Virus record (IMG/VR): IMGVR_UViG_3300032156_002408
Location: 1-21,725 of that record
From: a virus
Direction: 5' to 3' (one strand)
Length of the DNA stretch: 21,725 nt
Positions 15,019-21,566 of this stretch are shown here, in pieces. Below the pieces are notes generated by a model that was not told where the DNA came from, did no database searches, and saw only the letters and a program-made list of their open reading frames with translations. Position 1 is the stretch's first letter. Every line of letters begins with the position of its first letter. Both the position numbers and the translations under genes were made by a program.

Positions 15019-16152
15019 ATAGTCCGGTCTGTAGGGTCTGTAGGGGATAGTAGAAACAGGAAGCACCCCGCTACAACTCCACACCCCACGAGGATTTACG
15101 CTCGCTCCGCTGTTCGCTCCGTTCGCTTTCCTGTGCTGGGGCAGCGCTTCTCGCGTGGGAAACCTTGCCAGCTCTCCACCCCACAGTAGAACCACACCCC
15201 TCACATCTGTGGTTCTCTTCGGGGTTCGCTTCGCTCGCCGTTCCTTCGCTCACATCGCTTCGCTCATAAATCTGTGCTGGCATCCCTTCGCTCGGTCAGT
15301 GGCGGCGGCAGCCCCAGCCACAGGTTTGATGCCGCTATCAGCGGTGTTGCACCCCCAGCCTTGCCAGATACGGCCGCTTCTGAACGTGGCCGTCCATTCG
15401 GTCGGGGCTTCGTAGTAAGGGGGGGGCGCACTCGCTTCGCCTGCGGCACGGAAACAGCTAGCGCCTCTTCACTAGCGCCTACGCTACGCTCCGTCTTTCG
15501 CTTGCGGCCGCTACTGTTTTAACCCGTGCCTTAAACCTCCTGTGCCGTCTGGCTACCCTGAGCAGAGGCTTCCCACCGTGGCTCGCTTCGCTCAGTCAGC
15601 CCCTGCTCTTTAACGGCTGCATCGCCTTCGCCTCGCACTGCTACGCCTTTAATAATCGGCTAGCGCCGTAAAGTTGAGCAGCTGCGCGTTGTCCCCTTCG
15701 GCTCGCTCAGGACATGCAGGCCATCCAGCACCCACACCCCAGGCGAAGCCAGTCCGTTGAGTTACGCCCACCCCACATGCGCCGGCGGTGATTCAAGCCA
15801 GTCATTGCCCACCCTCATAAGAGGCTACGCCCCACCCACCCCCACTAAACGTAGGTTCTTGCCCGCCGTGTTTTTTTATTGTGTGACATCCTGGTTCATG
15901 TAACAAGAAGGCGCAAGGGTCTTTGATAAACTGCGCCCTCAGCCTGGCAAGCAGCTTCCCCGTTCCAGCTCTGCTCAGCCACCCCACGCTGCTATGTGAG
16001 ATTGCCATGGCTTCTGTCTTGCCCTTGCGCTCGGCTAAGTGCTTCGCACCGCCTTCCGCTTTCGTACGCCCAGCTTCGCTAGCGCTCGCTATCTTTATGC
16101 AGGGGTACCACGGCGGGCTTGGTACGCCGTGAGTTTAGCCAGGAGGTGCGTT
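15019..16152. other. 1.1-kb region without a convincing gene, rich in GCTTCGCTC motifs
   Basis: Both strands hold only short frames of low-complexity composition with no ribosome sites. The + strand contains about ten GCTTCGCTC-like words (for example near 15106, 15225, 15258, 15432, 15585, 15626, 16045 and 16076). Hairpins are visible at 15188-15216 (9-bp stem AGAACCACA) and 16109-16131 (CACGGCG/CGCCGTG), the latter just before the ribosome site of the next gene. A 16-base segment at 15795-15810 (AAGCCAGTCATTGCCC) recurs at 16535-16550. A T-run is at 15872. I see no tRNA or recognised RNA. Confidence 0.6.
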
Positions 16153-16299
16153 ATGCGTTGCTCGTTGTGCCGTCAGTCGGTTTGCCAGTATCTGTGTGTC
16201 AGGGCGCAGCATTGTCCGGCGGGGTTAGCACGGCAGCGCCAGTTGTTGGCTGCGTATCAGTTGCGGCGGCTTGCTCGCAGAATGGGAGGAAAGAAATGA
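16153..16299 (+). CDS. Small Cys/Arg-rich protein (48 aa)
   Basis: This is the first gene of a run of small coupled genes. The ATG at 16153 has a perfect AGGAGGT site; a longer frame from 16039 is not supported. The product MRCSLCRQSVCQYLCVRAQH continues with an Arg-rich helix and ends RRMGGKK. Cys at 3, 6, 11 and 15 (CxxC, then Cx3C) suggests metal binding near the N-terminus. The stop overlaps the next ATG. Function is unknown. Confidence 0.6.
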   Translation: MRCSLCRQSVCQYLCVRAQHCPAGLARQRQLLAAYQLRRLARRMGGKK

Positions 16300-16514
16300 T
16301 ACATGTCAGGAATAAATTCACAGTAGAAGTTTGCGGAGCTGTCAGAGCAGCCGGTCGATGCCCTTCGCTTTGCAAGCGTGAGGGAGGCTGCTTCTGCACA
16401 GATTACCCGGGGCCAGGAGTTACGCTTAATGTGGCAGAGATAAAGCGCCGCTGTCATCGGTCGCATCGTGTCGCTTCAAAGCTATACATATTAAATCGAG
16501 GAGGTGAATTATGA
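16296..16514 (+). CDS. Small Cys-rich protein (72 aa)
   Basis: The start is the ATGA overlap at 16296 with GGGAGGAAAG upstream. The product begins MIHVRNKFTVEVCGAVRAAG and has seven Cys in all, including the cluster RCPSLCKREGGCFC, which could form a compact zinc site or disulphide-rich knot. The C-terminal third is basic (IKRRCHRSHRVASK). It overlaps the next gene start by 4 bases. It resembles no family I can name. Confidence 0.6.
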   Translation: MIHVRNKFTVEVCGAVRAAGRCPSLCKREGGCFCTDYPGPGVTLNVAEIKRRCHRSHRVASKLYILNRGGEL

Positions 16515-16681
16515 ATAAGCTCAAGCAGAAGCCTAAGCCAGTCATTGCCCCTCAGTCCTATTTGCATGTCTGCAAACAGTGCGGGTGGGTAGGAACGTAT
16601 GACGAGCTTTACCTGGGAGAAATCGGCACTTACGGGTACGCCCAGGACCCGAAGTGTCCCAGGTGTCGTACTTGCTGTTAG
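16511..16681 (+). CDS. Small zinc-ribbon protein (56 aa)
   Basis: Perfect AGGAGGTGA precedes an ATG that overlaps the previous stop. The 56-residue product has CKQCGW at 21-26 and CPRC at 49-52 (CxxC-n24-CxxC), a zinc-ribbon layout, and ends RTCC. Such proteins often bind nucleic acid or partner enzymes. Role in the phage is unknown. This frame is too short for many gene finders. Confidence 0.65.
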   Translation: MNKLKQKPKPVIAPQSYLHVCKQCGWVGTYDELYLGEIGTYGYAQDPKCPRCRTCC

Positions 16682-16698
16682 AGAAAGGAGGAAAGTCA

Positions 16699-16908
16699 AT
16701 GCAAAGAGTTTTATGGGGAAATCATGCTGTCCAGCAACTCGTAGCCTCAGCCTACCAGCACGGCTTCAATGATGGCTTCGCTCTTGCTGTCCAGGAAGAG
16801 GTGCTTGAGTTAGAAGCTACGAAGCGAGAGGAAGAGCGTCAAGCCATCATCAACTGGCAAGGTATCTGTGAGAGCCGGGAAGGATGCGAATGTGGCTATG
16901 ATGATTAA
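16699..16908 (+). CDS. Small acidic helical protein (69 aa)
   Basis: The start is at 16699 with AAAGGAGGAAA upstream; the frame extends back to 16654 without a site. The product begins MQRVLWGNHAVQQLVASAYQ and continues with a Glu-rich helix (VQEEVLELEATKREEERQAI). It ends with two to three Cys (ICESREGCECGYDD). A mainly helical protein with a possible C-terminal metal site. Function is unknown. It overlaps the next gene. Confidence 0.6.
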   Translation: MQRVLWGNHAVQQLVASAYQHGFNDGFALAVQEEVLELEATKREEERQAIINWQGICESREGCECGYDD

Positions 16909-17140
16909 GCGAGGAGCATATCAATCCGAGCTTGACCGCTTCTATAGTCTTGGCCCATTCAGGTTAATTGATGTTGAGAGGAAGAAGCAGGGTCAGAAAT
17001 GCGAGTGCTGTGGCAATCAGCACCTCAAGCGCCTGTGTCTCATTATAGATAAAAAAGGGTCCACATGGCGCATTGGCTTTGATTGCTGGTCGAACATAGA
17101 CGAGCGCCAGTTTTCTGACCCGACATGCTCTCTAAAGTGA
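16898..17140 (+). CDS. Small zinc-binding protein (80 aa)
   Basis: The likely start is ATGATG at 16898, within the end of the previous gene; a longer frame from 16868 is possible. It has the pattern KCECCGNQHLKRLCLIIDKK followed by WRIGFDCWSNI. A Cys pair, a central beta strand and a GxDCW motif occur in small phage and archaeal zinc-binding proteins of unknown role. No strong ribosome site is seen for the internal start, so translation may be coupled. Confidence 0.55.
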   Translation: MMIKRGAYQSELDRFYSLGPFRLIDVERKKQGQKCECCGNQHLKRLCLIIDKKGSTWRIGFDCWSNIDERQFSDPTCSLK

Positions 17141-17149
17141 GGTGAGGCA

Positions 17150-17365
17150 ATGCTGAAAGAGTTACTCGAGATTCTTGTTTCCTTATTACCCGCTAGAAGA
17201 AAGAGCCTTGGTGGGGAAATGCGTCATTACCGGCAGCAGCAGCATAAGCACAGGTTGAAGGTTTCAGACGCTCAGTATGAGGAGGCTATGGCCAGATATC
17301 GCACAGTGAGGACAAGGCCGGGTGAGAGGCCGGCCACCAATAAAGGAGCACACCATGGAATATGA
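17150..17365 (+). CDS. Small basic protein (71 aa)
   Basis: The start at 17150 has GAGGTGAGG about 5 bases upstream. The product begins with a hydrophobic amphipathic helix (MLKELLEILVSLLPARRKSL), followed by a His/Gln/Arg-rich segment (RHYRQQQHKHRLKV) and an unstructured basic tail. It overlaps the next gene by 11 bases. It may bind nucleic acid or membranes; nothing specific can be said. Confidence 0.5.
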   Translation: MLKELLEILVSLLPARRKSLGGEMRHYRQQQHKHRLKVSDAQYEEAMARYRTVRTRPGERPATNKGAHHGI

Positions 17366-17567
17366 AGTAGGTGTCACAATCTATGGTTACATTGTCGTCG
17401 AAGCGCCAAGCCGAAACGACGCGGTCGAAATGTTCGCTGCTATGCCCAGCGACCAAATCCTTCAAGATATAAAAGTCAAGAGCATGGATAGTGGGCATCT
17501 AAGCACAATAATAATGAGAGGAGGTGAATCATGGAGCAACCACAAAGCAGGTTCCACGGCAGAGTGA
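17355..17567 (+). CDS. Hypothetical protein (70 aa), beta-alpha-beta-like
   Basis: The ATG at 17355 has TAAAGGAG upstream; a frame extension to 17322 is not supported by a ribosome site. The product MEYEVGVTIYGYIVVEAPSR, then NDAVEMFAAMPSDQILQDIK, reads as strand-helix-strand. It resembles small phage proteins that end with a short regulatory tail. The gene overlaps the next one by 37 bases. Unknown function. Confidence 0.55.
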   Translation: MEYEVGVTIYGYIVVEAPSRNDAVEMFAAMPSDQILQDIKVKSMDSGHLSTIIMRGGESWSNHKAGSTAE

Positions 17568-17914
17568 GGGTACAGAGGGGCGATACCTCAATCGAGATCA
17601 ATGTCTTCGATGAAAACAGACAGGTCGTCTACCTCGAAGTCGCCCAGGCTATTGCTCAGTTCTCAGGTGACGCAAAGCCAGCCCCCGCAGCACAGAGCAA
17701 GCCCCCCACGGCAGAGCCCGCCAGGGCAGAGGCCGCACCTAGTCCGGTGCCAAAGTCCACCACCACCGGAACCAAAGCAGCTAATGCGCCAGTGTGCGAG
17801 GAATGTGACCTGGCTGATGCGGTAGAGCTGGTTTCCTGGGTCGATAAAAAGACAGGCGAGAGAAAGAAAGCCTGGAAGTGCCAGCGCTGCAAAAAGTGGC
17901 TATACAGCAGTTGA
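17531..17914 (+). CDS. Protein with Pro/Ala linker and C-terminal zinc ribbon (127 aa)
   Basis: AGGAGGTGA precedes the ATG. Residues 1-45 form a beta-rich region (GDTSIEINVFDENRQVVYLE) that could be a small oligomerising domain. Residues 48-85 are a Pro/Ala/Ser linker. Residues 88-127 contain CEECDLADAVE, then WKCQRCKKWLYS, a CxxC-CxxC zinc ribbon. The two-domain layout with a flexible linker suggests an adaptor that binds nucleic acid or a protein partner. It overlaps the previous gene. Confidence 0.65.
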   Translation: MEQPQSRFHGRVRVQRGDTSIEINVFDENRQVVYLEVAQAIAQFSGDAKPAPAAQSKPPTAEPARAEAAPSPVPKSTTTGTKAANAPVCEECDLADAVELVSWVDKKTGERKKAWKCQRCKKWLYSS

Positions 17915-17972
17915 GGCCACCGGGGGGTGCGCATCCGGTAAACGCACAGAATAAACTAGAAAGGAGATTGAT

Positions 17973-18569
17973 ATGGATGCTAATTTCTGTCCAACGTGTG
18001 CCGAACCGCTTAACCGGCTGGATTGGAGCCAATCACAGGAGAGAGTAAGCTATCTCTCCTGTGGCGCCCATTACTTTGAGCTTGTGAATAGAGGCTACGA
18101 CTGTGTTCTAAAGCAGCTAACGCTCAAAGTGTGCACAGTCTGCGGCGGCTTAATCCCATATCTGAAAGATTGGCAAGGTATATGCCGGGGCTGCCACGAA
18201 AAGCAGTGCCAAGAGTGGCGCATGGATGCTGAGGAGAGCTTTGCTCTTTTGGAAATCACGCCTCTTGTCTCGACGAGCAGGTCTTATTATAGCTGCAGAA
18301 CGAGCATCACTATCCGCCCCTATCCGAACCCCGCTAATTTCGGTGGCATGTACGGAGGAAGCTACGCAAAGACAGAGGAAGAGCTGGAAGTAATTATAGC
18401 CGACTTCAACAAGCAGGCCGATGGTTTCCGTGAGAATGGAATGATAAAGGTCGAGATTAAACGGAACGAACCAGAAGTCGTGACTGCGCAATGCAGGCTG
18501 GATACAAGCCCGCAGGTCGAGGAAGAAGATGAGGGAGAAGACCAGCCTATACAAGCATCCCTCATATAA
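17973..18569 (+). CDS. Protein with N-terminal zinc ribbons (198 aa)
   Basis: The start has AAAGGAG about 7 bases upstream. Residues 1-80 hold FCPTC (6-9), a CGAHY segment, CTVCGG (54-59) and GICRGCHEKQC (69-79), so at least two zinc sites are likely. The middle (100-160) has a beta-rich stretch with a Gly/Tyr turn (FGGMYGGSY), and the C-terminus is acidic (EEEDEGED). It is the largest protein of the small-gene cluster. It probably binds nucleic acid or protein; function unknown. Confidence 0.6.
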   Translation: MDANFCPTCAEPLNRLDWSQSQERVSYLSCGAHYFELVNRGYDCVLKQLTLKVCTVCGGLIPYLKDWQGICRGCHEKQCQEWRMDAEESFALLEITPLVSTSRSYYSCRTSITIRPYPNPANFGGMYGGSYAKTEEELEVIIADFNKQADGFRENGMIKVEIKRNEPEVVTAQCRLDTSPQVEEEDEGEDQPIQASLI

Positions 18570-18578
18570 AGGAGCAGA

Positions 18579-18863
18579 ATGAATTTACAGGCTGATTTCA
18601 AAGATGGCGAGGTTCTGTTTGCCGAGCTTCCGCCTAAACCACCGGACTTACGTCGCTACCAAGGCGCCATGTTTCTTGACCGCCCTGACCTGTGGCGGCC
18701 ACCACTCAGGCGAAACTGGAAAGCGGCACCCTTGCCCGGCCAGCAACCGCTTTTTGAGGAGGGGGACCAACAATCCCCCCTCCCTTCAATTTTAGCTTCG
18801 AATTGTTTTCCTAAAAAAATTATTTGCCGCTCTATCAAGCAAACCACGCTGTATTGTAGATAA
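18579..18863 (+). CDS. Hypothetical protein (94 aa), C-terminus possibly extended by mutation
   Basis: AAAGGAGCAG precedes the ATG. The first ~60 residues are Pro- and Arg-rich (AELPPKPPDLRRYQGAMFLD) and end at GQQPLFEEGDQ. The remaining ~30 residues are encoded across a strong GC hairpin with a nearby T-run and differ in style. This may mean that the original stop was lost. Two bases separate it from the next ATG. Function is unknown. Confidence 0.5.
   Translation: MNLQADFKDGEVLFAELPPKPPDLRRYQGAMFLDRPDLWRPPLRRNWKAAPLPGQQPLFEEGDQQSPLPSILASNCFPKKIICRSIKQTTLYCR
18758..18783 (+). terminator. Hairpin inside the 94-residue gene
   Basis: GGAGGGGGA pairs with TCCCCCCTCC (one bulged C) across a 7-base loop, followed by CTTCAATTTTAG. 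It looks like a weak intrinsic terminator or attenuator placed within an open frame. Confidence 0.35.
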
Positions 18864-18864
18864 T

Positions 18865-19098
18865 ATGCCGAAAGTCAAGAAGCACCGGTATTGTCCTAAA
18901 GCGCCGCTCCGGGAGATAACCACCCCCAGGGGCGTTAAGCTGATGTGCCCCATGGGAGACGTCAAGACTGTTTATTACCGCAAAGGCAAGACCTGGCGCC
19001 GCATCGGGACGCTTTGCCTCAACTGCCTTTGGTTCGACCCGGACCCCAATTTCATGCCCGCAGCCACACAGCCCCCACGTGCAATCCCACCACTATAA
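18865..19098 (+). CDS. Small Cys protein (77 aa), paralogue of the protein at 13342
   Basis: The product reads KVKKHRYCPKAPLREI, then MCPMGDVKTVYYRKGKTWRR and GTLCLNCLWFDP. It matches the 66-residue protein next to terminase across KH-CP, G-KT-Y, KGK-W and LCL-C-F-P. It has one more Cys-Pro pair (CP, CP, CLNC). A Pro-rich tail follows. The bases GTAGATAAT directly before ATG are shared with the paralogue. It is the last rightward gene before the terminator. Function is unknown. Confidence 0.6.
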   Translation: MPKVKKHRYCPKAPLREITTPRGVKLMCPMGDVKTVYYRKGKTWRRIGTLCLNCLWFDPDPNFMPAATQPPRAIPPL

Positions 19099-19181
19099 AA
19101 AGATAACATTCCTTTCCCTTCATAGGGGAGTCAAACAAAGACAAGCTATCCTAAACGAAACGTCATGTTGTTACATAAGAA

Positions 19182-19204
19182 AAAGGGGAGCAGTGCTCCC
19201 CTTT
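19182..19204. terminator. Bidirectional terminator
   Basis: AAAGGGGAGCA and TGCTCCCCTTT form an 11-bp stem around one base, in practice a 10-bp stem with a 3-base loop. A T-rich stretch follows on the plus side (ACTCTTTTTC), and an A-run precedes it (T-run for the minus transcript). It lies between the converging rightward phage genes and the leftward three-gene operon, serving both. Confidence 0.8.
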
Positions 19205-19333
19205 ATACTCTTTTTCAGAATTCGTGGTCACCATTACACGAACATCGGGACGTCTGATTTCTTGTACTTACGAGTGGCCCTCTGGTGAAGAGGCTGTTTG
19301 TATTCCACCCAGGAGACACTACCAACGCACCGT

Positions 19334-19729
19334 TTATTCTTTGAGTATGAGGTTGGCTTCTGCCGCTAGTTCTTGCGCTATTGAATGGCGCCTTCCTAAA
19401 TCTTCAGGCCATCCAACTATGTTTGCATGTCGAATTGGCTTGTTGTCGGGATCTACTGATAGGTCCCTTTCTTGCACCTTCGAGACTTTTATATCAGCTA
19501 TCCCGTAGAGTATCTTGGGGTTAGGCATATTATTTATTACGTGCTTTTGCCCTATTTCCCAAATCTCTTCTGGTTTCAGACCGTCAATTCTGAAGACGGA
19601 AAGCTTTAAATCTGTTGGTGGTATAAAAGCCTTTGGCTTAACGGCATTTTTGGTACGAGAAAAGTAGCTACCTTCAGGCAAGTACCGCCCTAATGATTCT
19701 TCTACACCAACAGTATTAGGCAATATCAA
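19334..19729 (-). CDS. Third gene of the TIGR04255 operon (131 aa), HANIxGWP protein
   Basis: The start is TTG at 19729, five bases after the upstream stop, with CGGAG upstream. The product has LKLSVFRIDGLKPEEIWEIG (41-60), a beta hairpin region (74-85) and the striking RHANIVGWPEDLG (100-112), ending in a helix (IAQELAAEANLILKE). The motif layout LSVFR-DGL ... RHANI-GWP ... AQ-LA-A looks like a conserved small family that I cannot name. No catalytic metal site is evident. It probably works with the two genes before it, since spacing is minimal. Confidence 0.65.
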   Translation of the reverse strand: MILPNTVGVEESLGRYLPEGSYFSRTKNAVKPKAFIPPTDLKLSVFRIDGLKPEEIWEIGQKHVINNMPNPKILYGIADIKVSKVQERDLSVDPDNKPIRHANIVGWPEDLGRRHSIAQELAAEANLILKE

Positions 19730-19734
19730 CTAAG

Positions 19735-20241
19735 TTACTCCGAATAAAGTCCATTTATGTTTCTAATAATGTTCTCCGGTATTTCCTCATACATATATTC
19801 GACTCCATATGTCTTGCTAGCACCATAAAGCCCTGCATATGCTAATTCATTTCTATTACCAACAATAACAGAAAAAACTCTGCGTTTTCCCTCATACCAT
19901 TCATAAGTTACATATCCATCTGGGTTGACATATATCTCGGGCATAGGAATACTTGATGGTAGCGATGGTAGCGATAGAGCAAAATACCAAGCATAATTAT
20001 AAGAGTCAATATTAATGGCTTTGGCACCATAGCCATCCCAATTATCGATGGAATGTTCCTCCTTCTCTTTTAAAAGGACTTCCAATACCTTAGCTAAGCG
20101 CTCACCAAAAGTTACGCTCCCTGCGAAATAGTCTCTGATATTCTCGGTATCTCTCCAAATCTCACTTGCGCTATCACTAACACCGACATTCTTATTGAAG
20201 ACTGTAGGATTTGTTTCCAGCGCTGTACTTAATTTGCTCAT
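19735..20241 (-). CDS. Second gene of the TIGR04255 operon (168 aa)
   Basis: It starts in the ATGA overlap with the TIGR04255 gene at 20238-20241. Residues 1-60 are helical. SIDNWDGYGAKAI (64-76) marks the start of a second part, followed by a helix (SYNYAWYFALSLPSLP) and a sheet (PEIYVNPDGYVTYEWYEGKR, 101-120; VFSVIVGN, 122-129). The combination DNWDGYGA / P-P-G-EWY / YAGLYG is a recurring uncharacterised type. A 9-bp tandem duplication (GATGGTAGC at 19955 and 19964) lies in it. It has no membrane segment or known enzymatic motif. Probably forms a complex with, or is regulated by, its neighbours. Confidence 0.65.
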   Translation of the reverse strand: MSKLSTALETNPTVFNKNVGVSDSASEIWRDTENIRDYFAGSVTFGERLAKVLEVLLKEKEEHSIDNWDGYGAKAINIDSYNYAWYFALSLPSLPSSIPMPEIYVNPDGYVTYEWYEGKRRVFSVIVGNRNELAYAGLYGASKTYGVEYMYEEIPENIIRNINGLYSE

Positions 20242-20978
20242 TCGTATAACCTCGCTGTCTTTTCAGTAATACTTCCAAAAAAGATCCGATTTTTCATTTC
20301 CCTTAATCTACCAAATTCTGACCAGACACTACTTTCATTAATGCCGGGTTTGCTACCTTTGTAGACATCTATATCTAGAATGACTCCAATATGATCGGGC
20401 TTCAGGCTTTTATCAAGTGCTTGTATAATATTAGCTGTAATATCCGCTTCATGAATTACTATTCTAGTTAAAAATTGACTTACTCTTTGGGGTAGAGATT
20501 CGGGAACTTGTGGTGGTGCGGTAAGATATTCCTCAAATTCCTTCATTTTCAGCGGTAAGTCTAATTTGTTAATATATCTCACAGCTATTCTTGAAATTAG
20601 CTCTGGTGAAGATTTAGAATAATATATTTCCCAAAGATTCTTTGCCTCCGAAAATACGCTCTCCCATTCTGTATAAGGATTCAGGCGACTAAACGTGAAC
20701 CCGTCTATTCGAAATTGTGCGATGTTCTTTTCATCCTCGGATTTATATATGTATCCTTGAATTCCTCCAATTGCAGGTTTTTCGATAAAAGGTTTATCTT
20801 CCTTTATTCCGAAGGCTCCCGTAAAAATTCTACGAGGCTCGTTTTTGGGATACCTATCAGACAGGTCTCTTGAAAGGCTTGAAAAATCCTCCGGATTAAA
20901 GGCCGGTGGCAATTTGACCCTAAAATCGATTATAGCCTCAATTATGGGAGCATTTCTCAGATGCCTTTGTTTAGCCAT
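20238..20978 (-). CDS. TIGR04255 family protein (246 aa)
   Basis: This protein matches the sporadically distributed family TIGR04255, of unknown function. The N-terminal signature LRNAPIIEAIIDFRVKLPPA is at 7-26. FRIDGFTFSRLNPYTEWE (89-106), the helix SEAKNLWEIYY, and the strand RIAVRYINKLDLP (130-142) are characteristic, as is the C-terminal FGRLREMKNRIFFGSITEK. Length is typical. It is the first gene of a leftward operon with its own promoter at 21019-21046 and overlaps the next gene by 4 bp. The AT-rich DNA contrasts with the phage genes. The family's patchy distribution and presence on a mobile element suggest a defence or conflict role, which is inference. Confidence 0.8.
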   Translation of the reverse strand: MAKQRHLRNAPIIEAIIDFRVKLPPAFNPEDFSSLSRDLSDRYPKNEPRRIFTGAFGIKEDKPFIEKPAIGGIQGYIYKSEDEKNIAQFRIDGFTFSRLNPYTEWESVFSEAKNLWEIYYSKSSPELISRIAVRYINKLDLPLKMKEFEEYLTAPPQVPESLPQRVSQFLTRIVIHEADITANIIQALDKSLKPDHIGVILDIDVYKGSKPGINESSVWSEFGRLREMKNRIFFGSITEKTARLYE

Positions 20979-21018
20979 ATGTCCCTAAAAACAAGATCCA
21001 ATTGAATTACAATCTAAT

Positions 21019-21046
21019 TCTATACCATGTAAACACTTAATATCAA
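21019..21046 (-). promoter_or_regulatory. Promoter of the TIGR04255 operon
   Basis: On the minus strand TTGATA (21046-21041), a 16-bp spacer and TATAGA (21024-21019) fit a sigma-70 promoter (5 of 6 and 4 of 6). The leader would be about 34 bases before the ATG at 20978, with AGGGA near the start. The surrounding 20979-21192 is AT-rich and holds nothing else I can support. Confidence 0.45.
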
Positions 21047-21192
21047 TTATCGTTTATACAATCATATTGTGTCACCTGCCAATTTGGCTTTTCCGACGTC
21101 CTTTTAGTAGGGTGGGATGTAGTGTCTTTAGCAAGAGTCGGGTACATTAAGCCAAAAAGTGCATTACCTAATATCCCAAGTGTCACCTTAAT

Positions 21193-21444
21193 CTACCTTT
21201 TAGCCATCAACATCAGCCCTCGCACAGCCAAAACAATCCCAGCCACTGGACATAGCCAGGAATAAACAAGCCCCACCATCACCCCCCACAACATCGCCGG
21301 TGATAACACGATCCAACCGGCTATCGCAGCTTCCATTATCGCCGTCGTGGACACGCTTATCATTAATCCCAAGCCGAAAACACCAAGTGCCCATATTAGC
21401 CATTTTATGCCTTTGTTCATCCTTTTAATAATAATCGCATCCAT
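21193..21444 (-). CDS. Small membrane protein (83 aa)
   Basis: An 83-residue hydrophobic protein with two to three predicted membrane segments: about 13-32 (IKWLIWALGVFGLGLMISVS), 38-58 and 62-79, ending AKR. The N-terminus is basic (IIIKRMNKG), so it probably lies inside the cell. The start at 21444 has no clear ribosome site, and an internal ATG at 21420 is an alternative. It may belong to the same accessory segment. No family is recognised. Confidence 0.5.
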   Translation of the reverse strand: MDAIIIKRMNKGIKWLIWALGVFGLGLMISVSTTAIMEAAIAGWIVLSPAMLWGVMVGLVYSWLCPVAGIVLAVRGLMLMAKR

Positions 21445-21527
21445 CGAACCAAGTCAAAAGTCTACTAAAAATCTAACCGTGTCCCGATGTTTGCCCACCC
21501 ACTTACGTATTCAAATTCTCACCTCTT

Positions 21528-21536
21528 TGCTATAAT
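21528..21536 (+). promoter_or_regulatory. Extended -10 promoter for the partial gene
   Basis: TGCTATAAT is a perfect extended -10 element. The -35 is weak (TTCAAA at 21510). Transcription would start about 25 bases before the ATG at 21567, with AAGGTG (21552) as ribosome site. Confidence 0.55.
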
Positions 21537-21566
21537 GTGTTTAAAACTACCAAGGTGTGTCATCTT

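Noticed and set aside
14827-15204. Minus-strand frame over the end of terminase
   Set aside because: It is mostly a shadow of the terminase gene, with no ribosome site and no recognisable protein features.
15155-15522. Overlapping short frames in the gene-free region
   Set aside because: Low-complexity Ser/Arg/Ala composition from GCTTCGCTC words in all frames, and no ribosome sites.
16119-16295. Long version of the 72-residue Cys protein starting at 16119
   Set aside because: It would overlap the 48-residue gene along its whole length; ATGA coupling and GGGAGG support the start at 16296.
19099-19333. Small plus-strand frames after the 77-residue gene
   Set aside because: They cross the bidirectional terminator and lack ribosome sites.
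19955-19975. 9-bp tandem duplication GATGGTAGC as a functional site
   Set aside because: Only two copies, in frame (SLPSLP); most simply replication slippage.
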